This document shows, in pieces, positions 22,995 through 31,885 of a stretch of DNA of 36,315 nucleotides. Source of the DNA: SW-6-46-9 sp964452185 (GTDB taxonomy: Bacteria > Patescibacteriota > Minisyncoccia > Phycocordibacterales > SW-6-46-9). The position numbers were made by a program, and so were the translations under genes. The stretch lies in contig CAYVKO010000006.1 of assembly GCA_964452185.1 (NCBI GenBank), positions 1 to 36,315 on the forward strand, read 5' to 3'. Position 1 is the stretch's first letter. Every line of letters starts with the position of its first letter. The notes beneath the pieces are model-generated. The model was not told where the DNA came from, made no database searches, and saw nothing but the letters and a program-made list of their open reading frames with translations.

Positions 22995-25900
22995 ATGGAG
23001 AAACGAGATAATCCACTCAATGCACTCAATCCAGCTGACGTAGATTCTGTCACGCTGTCTCTAGCACCACCTGAACGGGTGAAGGATTGGTCGCATGGAG
23101 AGGTAACAAAACCTGAAACCATCAACTACCGCACGCAGCGGTCTGAAAAAGACGGGCTTTTTGACGAGAAAATTTTTGGTCCGGAAAAGGACTACGAATG
23201 TTACTGCGGTAAGTACCGTGGCGTTCGATACAAAGGAGTCGAGTGTGAAAAGTGTGGGGTAGAAGTAACTCGTTCAATTGTTCGTCGTGAGCGAATGGGG
23301 CATGTTGAGCTTGCCAGTCCGGTTGCACACGTCTGGTTTGTTCGCGGTATCCCTTCTCGTATGGCACTAGTCTTGGGTCTGAAAAAGCGAGACCTGGAGA
23401 AAGTGGTGTACTTCTCAGGCTATATTGTTACTGATGTTGACGAGGCTGAGCGTCAGCAGCTACTTAAAGATCTTAATGACGAGTACGAAAACCGTCAGGC
23501 AGGCGTAGATGGTGAAGAAGCTGAAGATCTCGAAGAGCGGTTCCAGATGATGAAAGATGAGTTGGAAGAGCTTGAAGAAGGCATGGTAATTGATGAAGGA
23601 GATTATGATCGCTTCCAGTCCAAGTACTCTGCATGTTTTGAAGCTGGTATTGGAGCGGAGGCTATTTATGAACTTTTCCAGAAAGTTGACTTGGAAAGCT
23701 TGATTGACGAGCTTGAAGAGCGTTATCAGCAGTCAGGCAGTAAGGCAAAGCGAAAGAAGCTTCGCAAGCGCTTGAGCCTTCTGGAAAGTATGCACGACTC
23801 TGACCAGCGGCCGGAATGGATGTTCCTTGAGCGGCTACCGGTAATTCCTCCATCACTACGCCCTATGGTCTCACTTGAGGGTGGGCGGCATGCGACATCT
23901 GACATCAACGACCTTTACCGTCGAGTCATTAACCGCAATAACCGACTAGCGAAACTGCAAGAAATTAATGCGCCACACGTAATCCTGCGAAACGAGAAGC
24001 GTATTCTGCAGGAAGCGGTTGATGCGCTTTTGGACAACTCAATTCGACGCAACGGTTCGTACACTTCTAGTGGCGGGAACCGTCGTCAGCTCAAATCTCT
24101 GGCTGACAACCTAAAGGGCAAGCAGGGAATCTTCCGGCGCAACCTACTAGGAAAGCGAGTTGACTACTCCGGCCGGTCAGTCATTATTATCGGACCTGAG
24201 CTTGAGCTTGATGAATGTGGGCTTCCAAAGCACATGGCACTCGAACTTTTCCGCCCGTTTGTAATTAACAAACTGCTTGATAAAGAGCTAGCGTACAACG
24301 TTAGTGGAGCCAACAAGTTAATCGATCAGGGAGCTGATGAAGTCTGGAGTATTCTAGAAAGTGTAATCGAAGATAAATACGTTCTTCTTAACCGAGCTCC
24401 GACACTTCACCGACTAGGAATTCAAGCCTTCAGACCAAAACTCATTGAAGGGCATGCGATTCAGGTTAACCCGATGATTTGTGCTGCCTTTAACGCTGAC
24501 TTCGACGGTGACCAAATGGCTGTTCATGTACCGCTTTCACAAGAGGCGCAGACAGAGGCTCGAGAAATAATGGCTTCTGACAAAAACCTTTTGAAGCCAG
24601 GTACTGGTACTCCGATAGTTTCAGCAGACAAAGATATCATCCTTGGGTGTTACTGGATGACAAAGATTTTGGATGATGAAGATAAAGATGATGAGGAAAT
24701 GCAGCACTTCCCGAGCCCGAACGCCGCTATCAATGCATACGATCACGGGAAAGTAGAAATCCGTTCTCGTATTAAAGTGTTGCCAACCGACAGTGATCGA
24801 TATGCGCAGTTTGACGGAGAAATGTTTGAAACCTCAGTCGGTCGGCTTATCTTCAATAGTCTTCTGCCCGGAGACTATCCTTTCGTCAATAAGCTCGTTG
24901 ACTCAGGAGTAGCTAAATCAATCGTAGATGATCTGATCAGAGAGTACGGAATTGACCGTACTCCGGAGATACTTGATGAAATCAAACGTGTCGGATTCCA
25001 GTATGCAACTGAAGCCGGTATTACATTTGGTCTTGATGAAGTAGTTGTGCCAGACGAGAAAGAAGAGGTGATGGAAGAGGCACAAAGTAAGGTGGACGAA
25101 ATAACAGAGCACTATAATCAAGGGCTGCTATCCGACGAAGAACGCCGTAAGCAGGTTATTAAGGTATGGCACGAAACAAAATCAAAACTTGGTGACATGC
25201 TTCCGGATGCACTAGACGAAAACGGTTCCGTAATGGACATGCTTAAATCCGGAGCTCGAGGATCCATGGGGCAGGTAAACAACATGGCCGGAATGAAAGG
25301 GTTGATTGTAAACAACAAGGGAGAAACCTTTGAATTCCCGGTCAGGACTTCTTCTAAGGAGGGGCACACTCCGATTGAGTACTTTACTACCACTCACGGT
25401 TCCAGGAAGGGGCTTACTGACACGGCGCTAAAGACGGCGACGGCCGGATATCTCACTCGTCGATTGTTCGATGTGGCTCAAGACATCGTGGTTACTAAAG
25501 AGGATTGTGACACTGACGAACATATTACCCTCCAAGAAGAAAATCTTTCGGGTATTAAGATACCTATTTCAAAACACGCGGAAGGTCGCTATGCAGCAGA
25601 GGATGTCGTAACCGAAGATGGTGAGGTGCTGTTTGGTGCCGGACACTATATCACATACGAAGATGCTCAGACGATTGAAGAGGCTGAAGTAGAGGAAGTG
25701 CCTGTACGCTCACCAATGACGTGTGCAACACCACGAGGTGTATGCAAGAAATGTTACGGCGTTGATCACGGCGATAATAAACCGGTGGATATCGGAGAGG
25801 CTGTTGGTACGGTAGCAGCACAGGCGATTGGCGAACCGGGTACGCAGCTTACGATGCGTACATTCCACGCCGGAGGTACTGCTTCAGTCGGGGGAGACAT

Positions 25901-26648
25901 TACACAGGGTCTGCCACGAGTCGAGCAGCTGCTTGAGGTTCGCAGTCCGGACAATCCGGCTATTGTCAGCGAGGTTGACGGTACTGTAACGGATGTTTCG
26001 GTGGAAGATGAAGTGCTTTCAATAACCGTGATTCCGGAAGAGGTTGAAGAGGAAGATGAAGCGGTTACGTACACAGCTTCAGCACGACGCAGCTCAGTGG
26101 TGGATGAAGGTGATGATGTTTCCGGCGGGGAGTTGCTTACAGACGGAGCTGCAGAACTTGATGAGGTGTTTGACTACGGCGGTAAAAAGCGAGCTCAAAA
26201 GCACATCATTCGAGAGATCAACAAGATTTACGAACGGCAAGGTGCTTCTATCTCACGAAAGCATATTGAGGTAGTCGTTAAGCAAATGTTCTCTCGGTTT
26301 GAAATTACCGATGCCGGAGATACCCGATTCACTGTCGGAGACGTTGTTGAATTCGCAGATTTGATAGAAGAGAACAACGAAGTTGAGGAGGCTGGAGAAA
26401 AACCAGCTGAAGCAGAACTGCTTCTTAAGGGTATTACTCGAGTATCCTTAAGCCGAAAGAGCTGGTTGTCTGCAGCTTCATTCCAGCACACAACGCGTAC
26501 CCTCATCGATGCTGCTGTTCGAGGTAGTCGAGATGAGCTTGCCGGTCTTAAAGAAAATGTCATCTTGGGGCGGCTCATTCCGGCTGGCAGCGGATTCGAA
26601 GGTAGTCCAAAGTCAGAGATGATAGAAGAGGAGGTTGGCGAGAAATAG
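22995..26648 (+). CDS. rpoC: RNA polymerase beta' subunit RpoC
   Basis: The 1217-residue product has the N-terminal zinc site Cys69, Cys71, Cys84 and Cys87, the catalytic NADFDGDQMAVH loop that holds the active-site magnesium, the trigger loop around GEPGTQLTMRTFHAGG, and the second zinc site (CATPRGVCKKC with an upstream Cys). It lies 37 bp after rpoB. The N-terminal region includes a charged, coiled-coil-like section around residues 150-260. It forms the active centre together with RpoB. Confidence 0.98.
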   Translation: MEKRDNPLNALNPADVDSVTLSLAPPERVKDWSHGEVTKPETINYRTQRSEKDGLFDEKIFGPEKDYECYCGKYRGVRYKGVECEKCGVEVTRSIVRRERMGHVELASPVAHVWFVRGIPSRMALVLGLKKRDLEKVVYFSGYIVTDVDEAERQQLLKDLNDEYENRQAGVDGEEAEDLEERFQMMKDELEELEEGMVIDEGDYDRFQSKYSACFEAGIGAEAIYELFQKVDLESLIDELEERYQQSGSKAKRKKLRKRLSLLESMHDSDQRPEWMFLERLPVIPPSLRPMVSLEGGRHATSDINDLYRRVINRNNRLAKLQEINAPHVILRNEKRILQEAVDALLDNSIRRNGSYTSSGGNRRQLKSLADNLKGKQGIFRRNLLGKRVDYSGRSVIIIGPELELDECGLPKHMALELFRPFVINKLLDKELAYNVSGANKLIDQGADEVWSILESVIEDKYVLLNRAPTLHRLGIQAFRPKLIEGHAIQVNPMICAAFNADFDGDQMAVHVPLSQEAQTEAREIMASDKNLLKPGTGTPIVSADKDIILGCYWMTKILDDEDKDDEEMQHFPSPNAAINAYDHGKVEIRSRIKVLPTDSDRYAQFDGEMFETSVGRLIFNSLLPGDYPFVNKLVDSGVAKSIVDDLIREYGIDRTPEILDEIKRVGFQYATEAGITFGLDEVVVPDEKEEVMEEAQSKVDEITEHYNQGLLSDEERRKQVIKVWHETKSKLGDMLPDALDENGSVMDMLKSGARGSMGQVNNMAGMKGLIVNNKGETFEFPVRTSSKEGHTPIEYFTTTHGSRKGLTDTALKTATAGYLTRRLFDVAQDIVVTKEDCDTDEHITLQEENLSGIKIPISKHAEGRYAAEDVVTEDGEVLFGAGHYITYEDAQTIEEAEVEEVPVRSPMTCATPRGVCKKCYGVDHGDNKPVDIGEAVGTVAAQAIGEPGTQLTMRTFHAGGTASVGGDITQGLPRVEQLLEVRSPDNPAIVSEVDGTVTDVSVEDEVLSITVIPEEVEEEDEAVTYTASARRSSVVDEGDDVSGGELLTDGAAELDEVFDYGGKKRAQKHIIREINKIYERQGASISRKHIEVVVKQMFSRFEITDAGDTRFTVGDVVEFADLIEENNEVEEAGEKPAEAELLLKGITRVSLSRKSWLSAASFQHTTRTLIDAAVRGSRDELAGLKENVILGRLIPAGSGFEGSPKSEMIEEEVGEK

Positions 26649-26708
26649 ACACAGATCGTTTCAGGGTGTAGCGACAATTACCATTAAAGTTCTTTAACTT
26701 TAGTAAAG

Positions 26709-28436
26709 ATGGCTGGCGATGTTGATAAAATTAAAGCTCGTCTCACCATCGAGGATGTGGTTGGTTCGTATATTGAACTACAGAAAGCAGGGAAGTACTT
26801 GAAGGCCAGTTCGCCATTTGCAAATGACAGTAATCCGTCCTTTTATGTATCCCCCGAAAAGGGGCTTTACCACTGTTTCTCGACCGATAAAGGTGGTGAT
26901 ATTTTCACCTTTATTCAAGAGGTTGAAGGGGTGGAGTTTCGAGAAGCGTTAGAGATTCTGGCTGATCGAGCCGGGGTTGAGCTTAGTGGTAGCGGCGGAG
27001 ACAGCGGCCAGATGAAACGGCTCCGAAGCGTAGTTGGAGATGCGGTATCCTTCTTTGAAGAGACTTTGCAAAGTAAAAGTGACGGTAAGGAGTACCTCAG
27101 ATCACGGAGTATTACAGAAAAGACAGCTCGTCAGTTTGAGTTAGGGCAAGCACCAGACGCCTGGCGTGATCTACTGTCACACTTAAAAGAGAAGGGGTAC
27201 ACCACTAAAGACATTATTGCTGCCGGACTAGCCAAAAAGCCGGACAACGGAAAGTCGCCGTACGACCGCTTTCGCAACCGCTTAATGTTTCCGATTCGGG
27301 ATACTGCTGGTCGTCCGATAGCCTTTTCTGGACGTCGGCTTGATGAGGACGATCCGGCCAAGTACATTAACTCGCCGGAAACTCCGTTATTTAAAAAGAA
27401 GCAAGTACTGTACGGATACTACTTTGCAAAAGAAACGATGCGCCAGCTGGATGCAAGCATCCTGGTGGAAGGGCAAACGGATCTCGTGCTGTCGCATCAA
27501 GCAGGGTTTACGAACACTGTAGCGAGCTCCGGTACTTCAATAACGGAAGATCAGTTGTCTCTCATCCAGCGCTTGACTGATAATCTCATTCTGGCGCTGG
27601 ATACGGATACAGCTGGCATGGAATCTACCCTGAAGGTAGCCCGGTTGGCACTTTCGATGGGTATGACCCCGAAAGTCGTGGATCTTCCGGAGGATTCTGA
27701 CCCGGCGGATATTATCAGTGAAGGCGGAGCTGATAAATTCAAGCAAGCCATTTCGGAAGCCGATCATGTCATTTCGGTAGCGGTGAACTGGACTCAGAAA
27801 GGAACTGAGGACCGTCGGGATTTCCTTTCTGGCCTGCAAGATCGAGTGTTTCCGCTACTTTCTAGTATTGATAATGACATCACTCGTGATCACTTTGTTT
27901 CCAGAGTGGCAGATCAGGCAGACATTCGTGAGAAGACGCTGCGATCCGAACTTTCCAAGCTTCATCAAGAGAAAGCGACAGAAAAGACCACTGACCCGAA
28001 GACTGCCACTGACAGGCAGTCAAATCCTCTAACGCGTGGCGAGCGGAAACAAAAAATACATCAAAAGTTGAAGGCGTTGTGTCAGTGGCAGGCGCAAAAA
28101 GAAGAACCTGATGTTGATGTGGAGTCAGTAAAACAGCGTCTAGATGAGATACAAGATTACGACCTGTCTACTCTTAACGATGAGAGTATGGAGGAAAGTA
28201 AAGTTTTGGCAATGGAGGTAACTTATGAGTCGACTGAAAGTAAGCGTATCAAGCGGGATGTGGAAGAGTTACTGCTTCATCTCGAGGAACAGGTACTGGC
28301 AGATACATACAAAATTGTTTCCCGGCAGATAGCCAAGGAAACAGATCGCGAGAAAAAACAGGCGTTGTTGGAAAAGTGTCAGAACATATCAAATCGGATT
28401 CACACGCTTCGTGATAAAATTGACAAGCATGTGTAA
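26709..28436 (+). CDS. dnaG: DNA primase DnaG with a degenerate zinc-binding domain
   Basis: DnaG makes RNA primers for replication. The 575-residue protein keeps the TOPRIM motifs VEGQTD (about 253-258, canonical EGYMD) and LDTDTAG (297-303), and the NSPETPLFKK motif. In the N-terminal zinc domain the usual Cys, His, Cys, Cys set is replaced by Ser35, Ala38, Cys56 and Thr59, so zinc binding is probably lost. The rest of that domain (NPSFYVSPEKGLYHCF, KGGDIFTFIQ) is well conserved. The C-terminal helicase-binding part is charged and poorly conserved. The gene starts 60 bp after rpoC and precedes rpoD. Confidence 0.96.
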   Translation: MAGDVDKIKARLTIEDVVGSYIELQKAGKYLKASSPFANDSNPSFYVSPEKGLYHCFSTDKGGDIFTFIQEVEGVEFREALEILADRAGVELSGSGGDSGQMKRLRSVVGDAVSFFEETLQSKSDGKEYLRSRSITEKTARQFELGQAPDAWRDLLSHLKEKGYTTKDIIAAGLAKKPDNGKSPYDRFRNRLMFPIRDTAGRPIAFSGRRLDEDDPAKYINSPETPLFKKKQVLYGYYFAKETMRQLDASILVEGQTDLVLSHQAGFTNTVASSGTSITEDQLSLIQRLTDNLILALDTDTAGMESTLKVARLALSMGMTPKVVDLPEDSDPADIISEGGADKFKQAISEADHVISVAVNWTQKGTEDRRDFLSGLQDRVFPLLSSIDNDITRDHFVSRVADQADIREKTLRSELSKLHQEKATEKTTDPKTATDRQSNPLTRGERKQKIHQKLKALCQWQAQKEEPDVDVESVKQRLDEIQDYDLSTLNDESMEESKVLAMEVTYESTESKRIKRDVEELLLHLEEQVLADTYKIVSRQIAKETDREKKQALLEKCQNISNRIHTLRDKIDKHV

Positions 28437-28475
28437 TATCCAATTATTTACATTGTGTAAACCCTATAAAGTATA

Positions 28476-29597
28476 ATGCCTCGATCTAAACCAAAAGAAG
28501 AAGAACGCGAGTTTGAGCTCTCAGAAGAAGAGCGGCGTCGTCAGGATAAGATAAAAACCCTTACCTCAAAGGGGCAGCAGAAGGGTTTTGTTACATACGA
28601 TGACATACTCAAGAAGTTTCCTTTTATAGAAAAAGACCTGGATCTTTTAGAAGAGCTTTTAGATAAATTTGATAACGCTGATATCGAGGTTCGTCGAGAA
28701 ATTGGGTTATTTGACAGTGAGGGTGAAGATGACAAAAACGTGTATCGTCGTGGTAGTGCAGCCTCGTTTGATTCGGTACAGCAGTACTTGAAAGAAATAG
28801 GGAAGTACCAACTGATTGATGCACAAATGGAGAAAGACTTGGCTAAGCGTATTCAGGCAGGTGACGATGAGGCGAAGAATATTCTGGCTCGAGCGAACCT
28901 GCGGTTGGTTGTGTCTATAGCCAAACGATACGCTTCCCGCTCTTCAAATCTAACACTTCTTGACCTTATTCAAGAAGGAAATATTGGCCTGTTTAAAGCG
29001 GTCGATAAATTCGACTGGACAAAAGGATACAAGTTTTCTACTTATGCTACATGGTGGATTCGGCAGGCAATTACGCGAGCTTTGGCTGACCAGTCGCGCA
29101 CTATTCGCATCCCGGTTCATATGGTTGAGACTATTTCTAAGTACAAGCGTATGACTCGTCAGCTGAGTCAGGATCTTGGTCGTGATCCGCTCCCGGAAGA
29201 GATTGCCATGGAGATGGGGCTTGAGTTAGAGAAAGTCCACCAGATTCAAAAAATCCGACAAAACACTGTGTCCTTGGAGGCGCCGGTAGGAGATGAAGGG
29301 GATGATCAGTCAACACTTGGTGACTTTATCCCGGACGAGGAGCTTGATGACCCGGACGAAGATACGTCACACCGAATTCTTTCTGAACACCTCGAGGACG
29401 CTCTTAGTGAATTAACCGAGAAGGAGCGGCGAATTCTAGAGTTGAGAAGCGGACTGGCTGATGGGGTTGGGCATACTCTTGAAGAAGTAGGTAAAGAGTT
29501 CGGGGTAACACGTGAGCGAATTCGGCAAATTGAGGCCAAGGCTCACGAAAAAATCCGGCAAAGTGAAAAAACTGAACGGCTCAAGAATTACCAGTAA
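28476..29597 (+). CDS. rpoD: Primary sigma factor (sigma-70 family)
   Basis: The 373-residue protein has a short region 1.1-like segment, region 1.2 (VQQYLKEIGKYQLI), region 2 (LIQEGNIGLFKAVDKFDW and YATWWIRQAITRALADQSRTIRIPVHM) and region 3. Region 4.2 (VTRERIRQIEAKAHEKIR) recognises the -35 box. Region 2.4 looks normal, consistent with the TATAAT-like boxes seen upstream of several genes. It follows dnaG as in the dnaG-rpoD operon of many bacteria, but here it is joined to rpoBC. Confidence 0.97.
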   Translation: MPRSKPKEEEREFELSEEERRRQDKIKTLTSKGQQKGFVTYDDILKKFPFIEKDLDLLEELLDKFDNADIEVRREIGLFDSEGEDDKNVYRRGSAASFDSVQQYLKEIGKYQLIDAQMEKDLAKRIQAGDDEAKNILARANLRLVVSIAKRYASRSSNLTLLDLIQEGNIGLFKAVDKFDWTKGYKFSTYATWWIRQAITRALADQSRTIRIPVHMVETISKYKRMTRQLSQDLGRDPLPEEIAMEMGLELEKVHQIQKIRQNTVSLEAPVGDEGDDQSTLGDFIPDEELDDPDEDTSHRILSEHLEDALSELTEKERRILELRSGLADGVGHTLEEVGKEFGVTRERIRQIEAKAHEKIRQSEKTERLKNYQ

Positions 29598-29633
29598 ACG
29601 CTCGAGAGAAAGGCTGTACTAGTTGATTTTTTG

Positions 29634-29642
29634 TGCTATACT
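29634..29642 (+). promoter_or_regulatory. Extended -10 promoter (TGCTATACT) for rpmE
   Basis: A TG-N-TATACT element ends 9 bp before the ATG at 29652, predicting a nearly leaderless mRNA. No consensus -35 is seen. Confidence 0.6.
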
Positions 29643-29651
29643 TACAACCAA

Positions 29652-30020
29652 ATGAAAGAAGAAATACACCCACAAAATTTTCGTAAAGTAATTTTCCTCG
29701 ATACAACAAGCGGGGAGAAGTTTCTGTTTTCTTCTACAATAGACACGGACGAAACCGGTGAGTGGGAAGACGGGGAAGAATATCCGCTAGCTCGAATTGA
29801 AATGTCGAGTGCGAGTCATCCATTCTACACCGGGGTGGAAACAGTCGTTGATACGGCCGGTCGAGTAGAGAAGTTCGAAGCTCGATTTGAGAAAGCTGAA
29901 AAGAAGCAAGCAGAAAAGCAAAGCCAAGACCAAGAAGAGGCAGAAGATGAAGAAGCAGAAGAAGAGTCTGAAGATGATGAGGTCAGTCAGGAATCTGCAG
30001 ACAAGGAGGAAGAATCCTAA
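29652..30020 (+). CDS. rpmE: 50S ribosomal protein bL31, cysteine-free form with an acidic tail
   Basis: The start at the ATG at 29652 gives MKEEIHPQNF, the canonical bL31 opening; the longer frame from 29631 is less likely. SASHPFYTG and VDTAGRVEKF are the family signatures. The CxxC usually before HPFYTG is absent (SSAS), so this is the zinc-independent type. The 122-residue product carries an unusual C-terminal extension of about 45 residues made mostly of Glu, Asp, Gln and Ser. It has its own extended -10 promoter and ends at a terminator that abuts prfA. Confidence 0.92.
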   Translation: MKEEIHPQNFRKVIFLDTTSGEKFLFSSTIDTDETGEWEDGEEYPLARIEMSSASHPFYTGVETVVDTAGRVEKFEARFEKAEKKQAEKQSQDQEEAEDEEAEEESEDDEVSQESADKEEES

Positions 30021-30038
30021 CCAGAAGTTTTAATAAAG

Positions 30039-30072
30039 CCACTGACACTCATTAAGGTCAGTGGGGTTTTTT
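30039..30072 (+). terminator. Intrinsic terminator touching the prfA start region
   Basis: CCACTGAC and GTCAGTGG form an 8-bp stem around a 10-base loop, followed by GG and a six-T run. The T-run ends only about 4 bp before the prfA ATG at 30077. Confidence 0.85.
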
Positions 30073-30076
30073 ATAT

Positions 30077-31087
30077 ATGAGCAACGATACTACACCACTT
30101 CGCAAAATACCGCCCGAAGAGTTGGGGGAGCATATTGGCGATTTAAAACAGCATCATAAGACGAAATTCTTGGCTGGAGAGCTGGAACGAATCAATTCAG
30201 AAATAAAGGAAACAAAAGAGCTTGCAAAAGAGGACGAAGAAATGGGCGATCTTGTGGACGAAGAGTTGGAAACTCTACAGGAGCAGAAAGATGGACTAGA
30301 AGAGCAATTGGCTAGCATTATAGAAGGAGCGCAGAAAGCTGATGAGTTCCCCAACAAAATTATTATGGAAGTTCGGTCAGGTGCTGGTGGAGATGAAGCG
30401 GCTTTGTTCGCTCGTGATCTTGTTCAGATGTATCTAAATTATGCAGAAGAGCAGGGTTGGCAAGCAAAACAGGTTAATCTTTCTGAGAATAGTCTTGGTG
30501 GAATAAAGGAGGCAGACTATGAAATTAAAGGAAAAGATATCTATAAGTGGCTGCGTTTTGAAACGGGGGTGCATCGAGTGCAGCGAGTTCCGGAAACTGA
30601 AAAGTCAGGCCGTATCCATACCTCGACAGCCAGTGTTGCTGTGCTGCCGGTACGCAAAAAGAAGGAAGTGACTCTCAAGGATGAAGATTTGGAAGTGAGT
30701 TTTGCCCGAGCTGGTGGCAGCGGTGGCCAGAATGTGAACCGTCGAGAAACGGCAGTGCATATGACGCACAAGCCAACTGGATTGCAAGTTCGTTGTACTG
30801 AAGAGCGTACACAGCGTAAAAATCGTGAACGAGCGAAAGAGATACTACAAGCGAAGCTGGAGCAACGTCAACGAGAAAAAGAAAAGCAGGAGCGATCACA
30901 AAAAAGAAAGGAGCAAATAGGAACTGGTGGCCGGTCGGAAAAGATTCGTACATATAACTTTCCGCAAGACCGGATAACCGACCATCGTATTAGTGAATCG
31001 TGGTCTAACATTGAAGGGGTTATGGCCGGGGAGGTCGGTGATCTATTGGAAACTCTTCAAGAAAAGGCACAACAAGAGGAGGGCTAA
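30077..31087 (+). CDS. prfA: Peptide chain release factor 1
   Basis: RF1 ends translation at UAA and UAG. The 336-residue protein has the N-terminal coiled coil, the codon-recognition tripeptide PET in RVPETEKSGRIHTST (the RF1-type PxT, not the RF2 SPF), and the catalytic GGQ in SGGQNVNRRETA. IRTYNFPQDRITDHRI follows near the end. It is slightly shorter than the E. coli protein. Its ATG lies just after the rpmE terminator with no Shine-Dalgarno site, so expression must depend on read-through or on an unseen promoter within the rpmE end. Confidence 0.97.
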   Translation: MSNDTTPLRKIPPEELGEHIGDLKQHHKTKFLAGELERINSEIKETKELAKEDEEMGDLVDEELETLQEQKDGLEEQLASIIEGAQKADEFPNKIIMEVRSGAGGDEAALFARDLVQMYLNYAEEQGWQAKQVNLSENSLGGIKEADYEIKGKDIYKWLRFETGVHRVQRVPETEKSGRIHTSTASVAVLPVRKKKEVTLKDEDLEVSFARAGGSGGQNVNRRETAVHMTHKPTGLQVRCTEERTQRKNRERAKEILQAKLEQRQREKEKQERSQKRKEQIGTGGRSEKIRTYNFPQDRITDHRISESWSNIEGVMAGEVGDLLETLQEKAQQEEG

Positions 31088-31097
31088 CCCTAAAGCA

Positions 31098-31126
31098 TTG
31101 CGACTTGCCTGTGTTTTTGGTATTAT
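31098..31126 (+). promoter_or_regulatory. Predicted promoter for rpsB-tsf
   Basis: TTGCGA (31098-31103) and TATTAT (31121-31126) are exactly 17 bp apart. The rpsB ATG is 24 bp beyond the -10 box. Confidence 0.65.
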
Positions 31127-31150
31127 TTCAAACGTTGAAAAAGTAATTTT

Positions 31151-31882
31151 ATGCCTCAAGCAACCGCACTACAAAAAGCAAAAAAAGCCGACGTAGATCC
31201 AGATATGCTGGAAGAAATGTTTGATGCTGGCGCTCACTACGGTCTTAGCCGCAGCCGGCGACATCCAGCTACAATGGATTATATTTACGGGTTAAAGAAC
31301 GGAATCGAGATTATAGATCTCGAAAAAACCAAAACATTACTAGAGGAGGCAAAAGATTTTGCTGAAGAGCTTGGCGAAGAGGGTGAGCAGATACTCTGGG
31401 TAACCAGCAAAAGTGAAGCAAACCGGATTGTACGCACTCTGGCTGAGTCGATTGATCAGCCGTACGTAACCGGTCGTTGGATTGGTGGAACACTGACTAA
31501 TTTTGATAATATTACCGGACAAGTCGAAAAGCTTGAAGAACTGGAGGCTAAACGTGAGTCCGGTGAGCTAGAAAAATATACTAAAAAAGAACAGCTTCTT
31601 TTTGAGCGTGAAATTAATCGACTTGATCGTAAGTTTGGGGGAATTCGCAATATGAAAGAGAAGCCTACAGCACTATTTATCGTAGACACTGAAGAAGAGG
31701 ATATTGCAGTGCAAGAAGCACGACAGAATGATATCCCTGTTATCGGGCTTTGCAACGTTGACTGTGATATTAATCAAGTTCAGTATCCAATCGTAGCCAA
31801 CGATAACTCACACGAAAGCATTCGTTTATTTGCACAACGCATTCGTGATGCGTACGCACGCGGTGCTGATATAACTGTATAA
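31151..31882 (+). CDS. rpsB: 30S ribosomal protein uS2
   Basis: The 243-residue protein shows the uS2 signatures: MFDAGAHYGLSRSRRHPAT (usually GxHFGHxxRxxNP), ILWVTSKSEA, RWIGGTLTNF, KFGGIRNMKEKPTALFIVD and VIGLCNVDCD. The His-Phe-Gly-His element is changed to His-Tyr-Gly-Leu. The usual position before tsf (3 bp gap) is kept. uS2 binds the 30S subunit near S1 and the mRNA exit. Confidence 0.97.
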   Translation: MPQATALQKAKKADVDPDMLEEMFDAGAHYGLSRSRRHPATMDYIYGLKNGIEIIDLEKTKTLLEEAKDFAEELGEEGEQILWVTSKSEANRIVRTLAESIDQPYVTGRWIGGTLTNFDNITGQVEKLEELEAKRESGELEKYTKKEQLLFEREINRLDRKFGGIRNMKEKPTALFIVDTEEEDIAVQEARQNDIPVIGLCNVDCDINQVQYPIVANDNSHESIRLFAQRIRDAYARGADITV

Positions 31883-31885
31883 ACC

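Noticed and set aside
30577..30640. PET instead of PAT in the RF1 tripeptide
   Set aside because: PET is a normal RF1 variant of the PxT motif in other bacteria, so it is not a finding.
30077..31087. RF1-only sign of UGA recoding
   Set aside because: No in-frame UGA is needed to read any gene here, and RF1 itself is ordinary. The absence of RF2 from the window says nothing about the genome.
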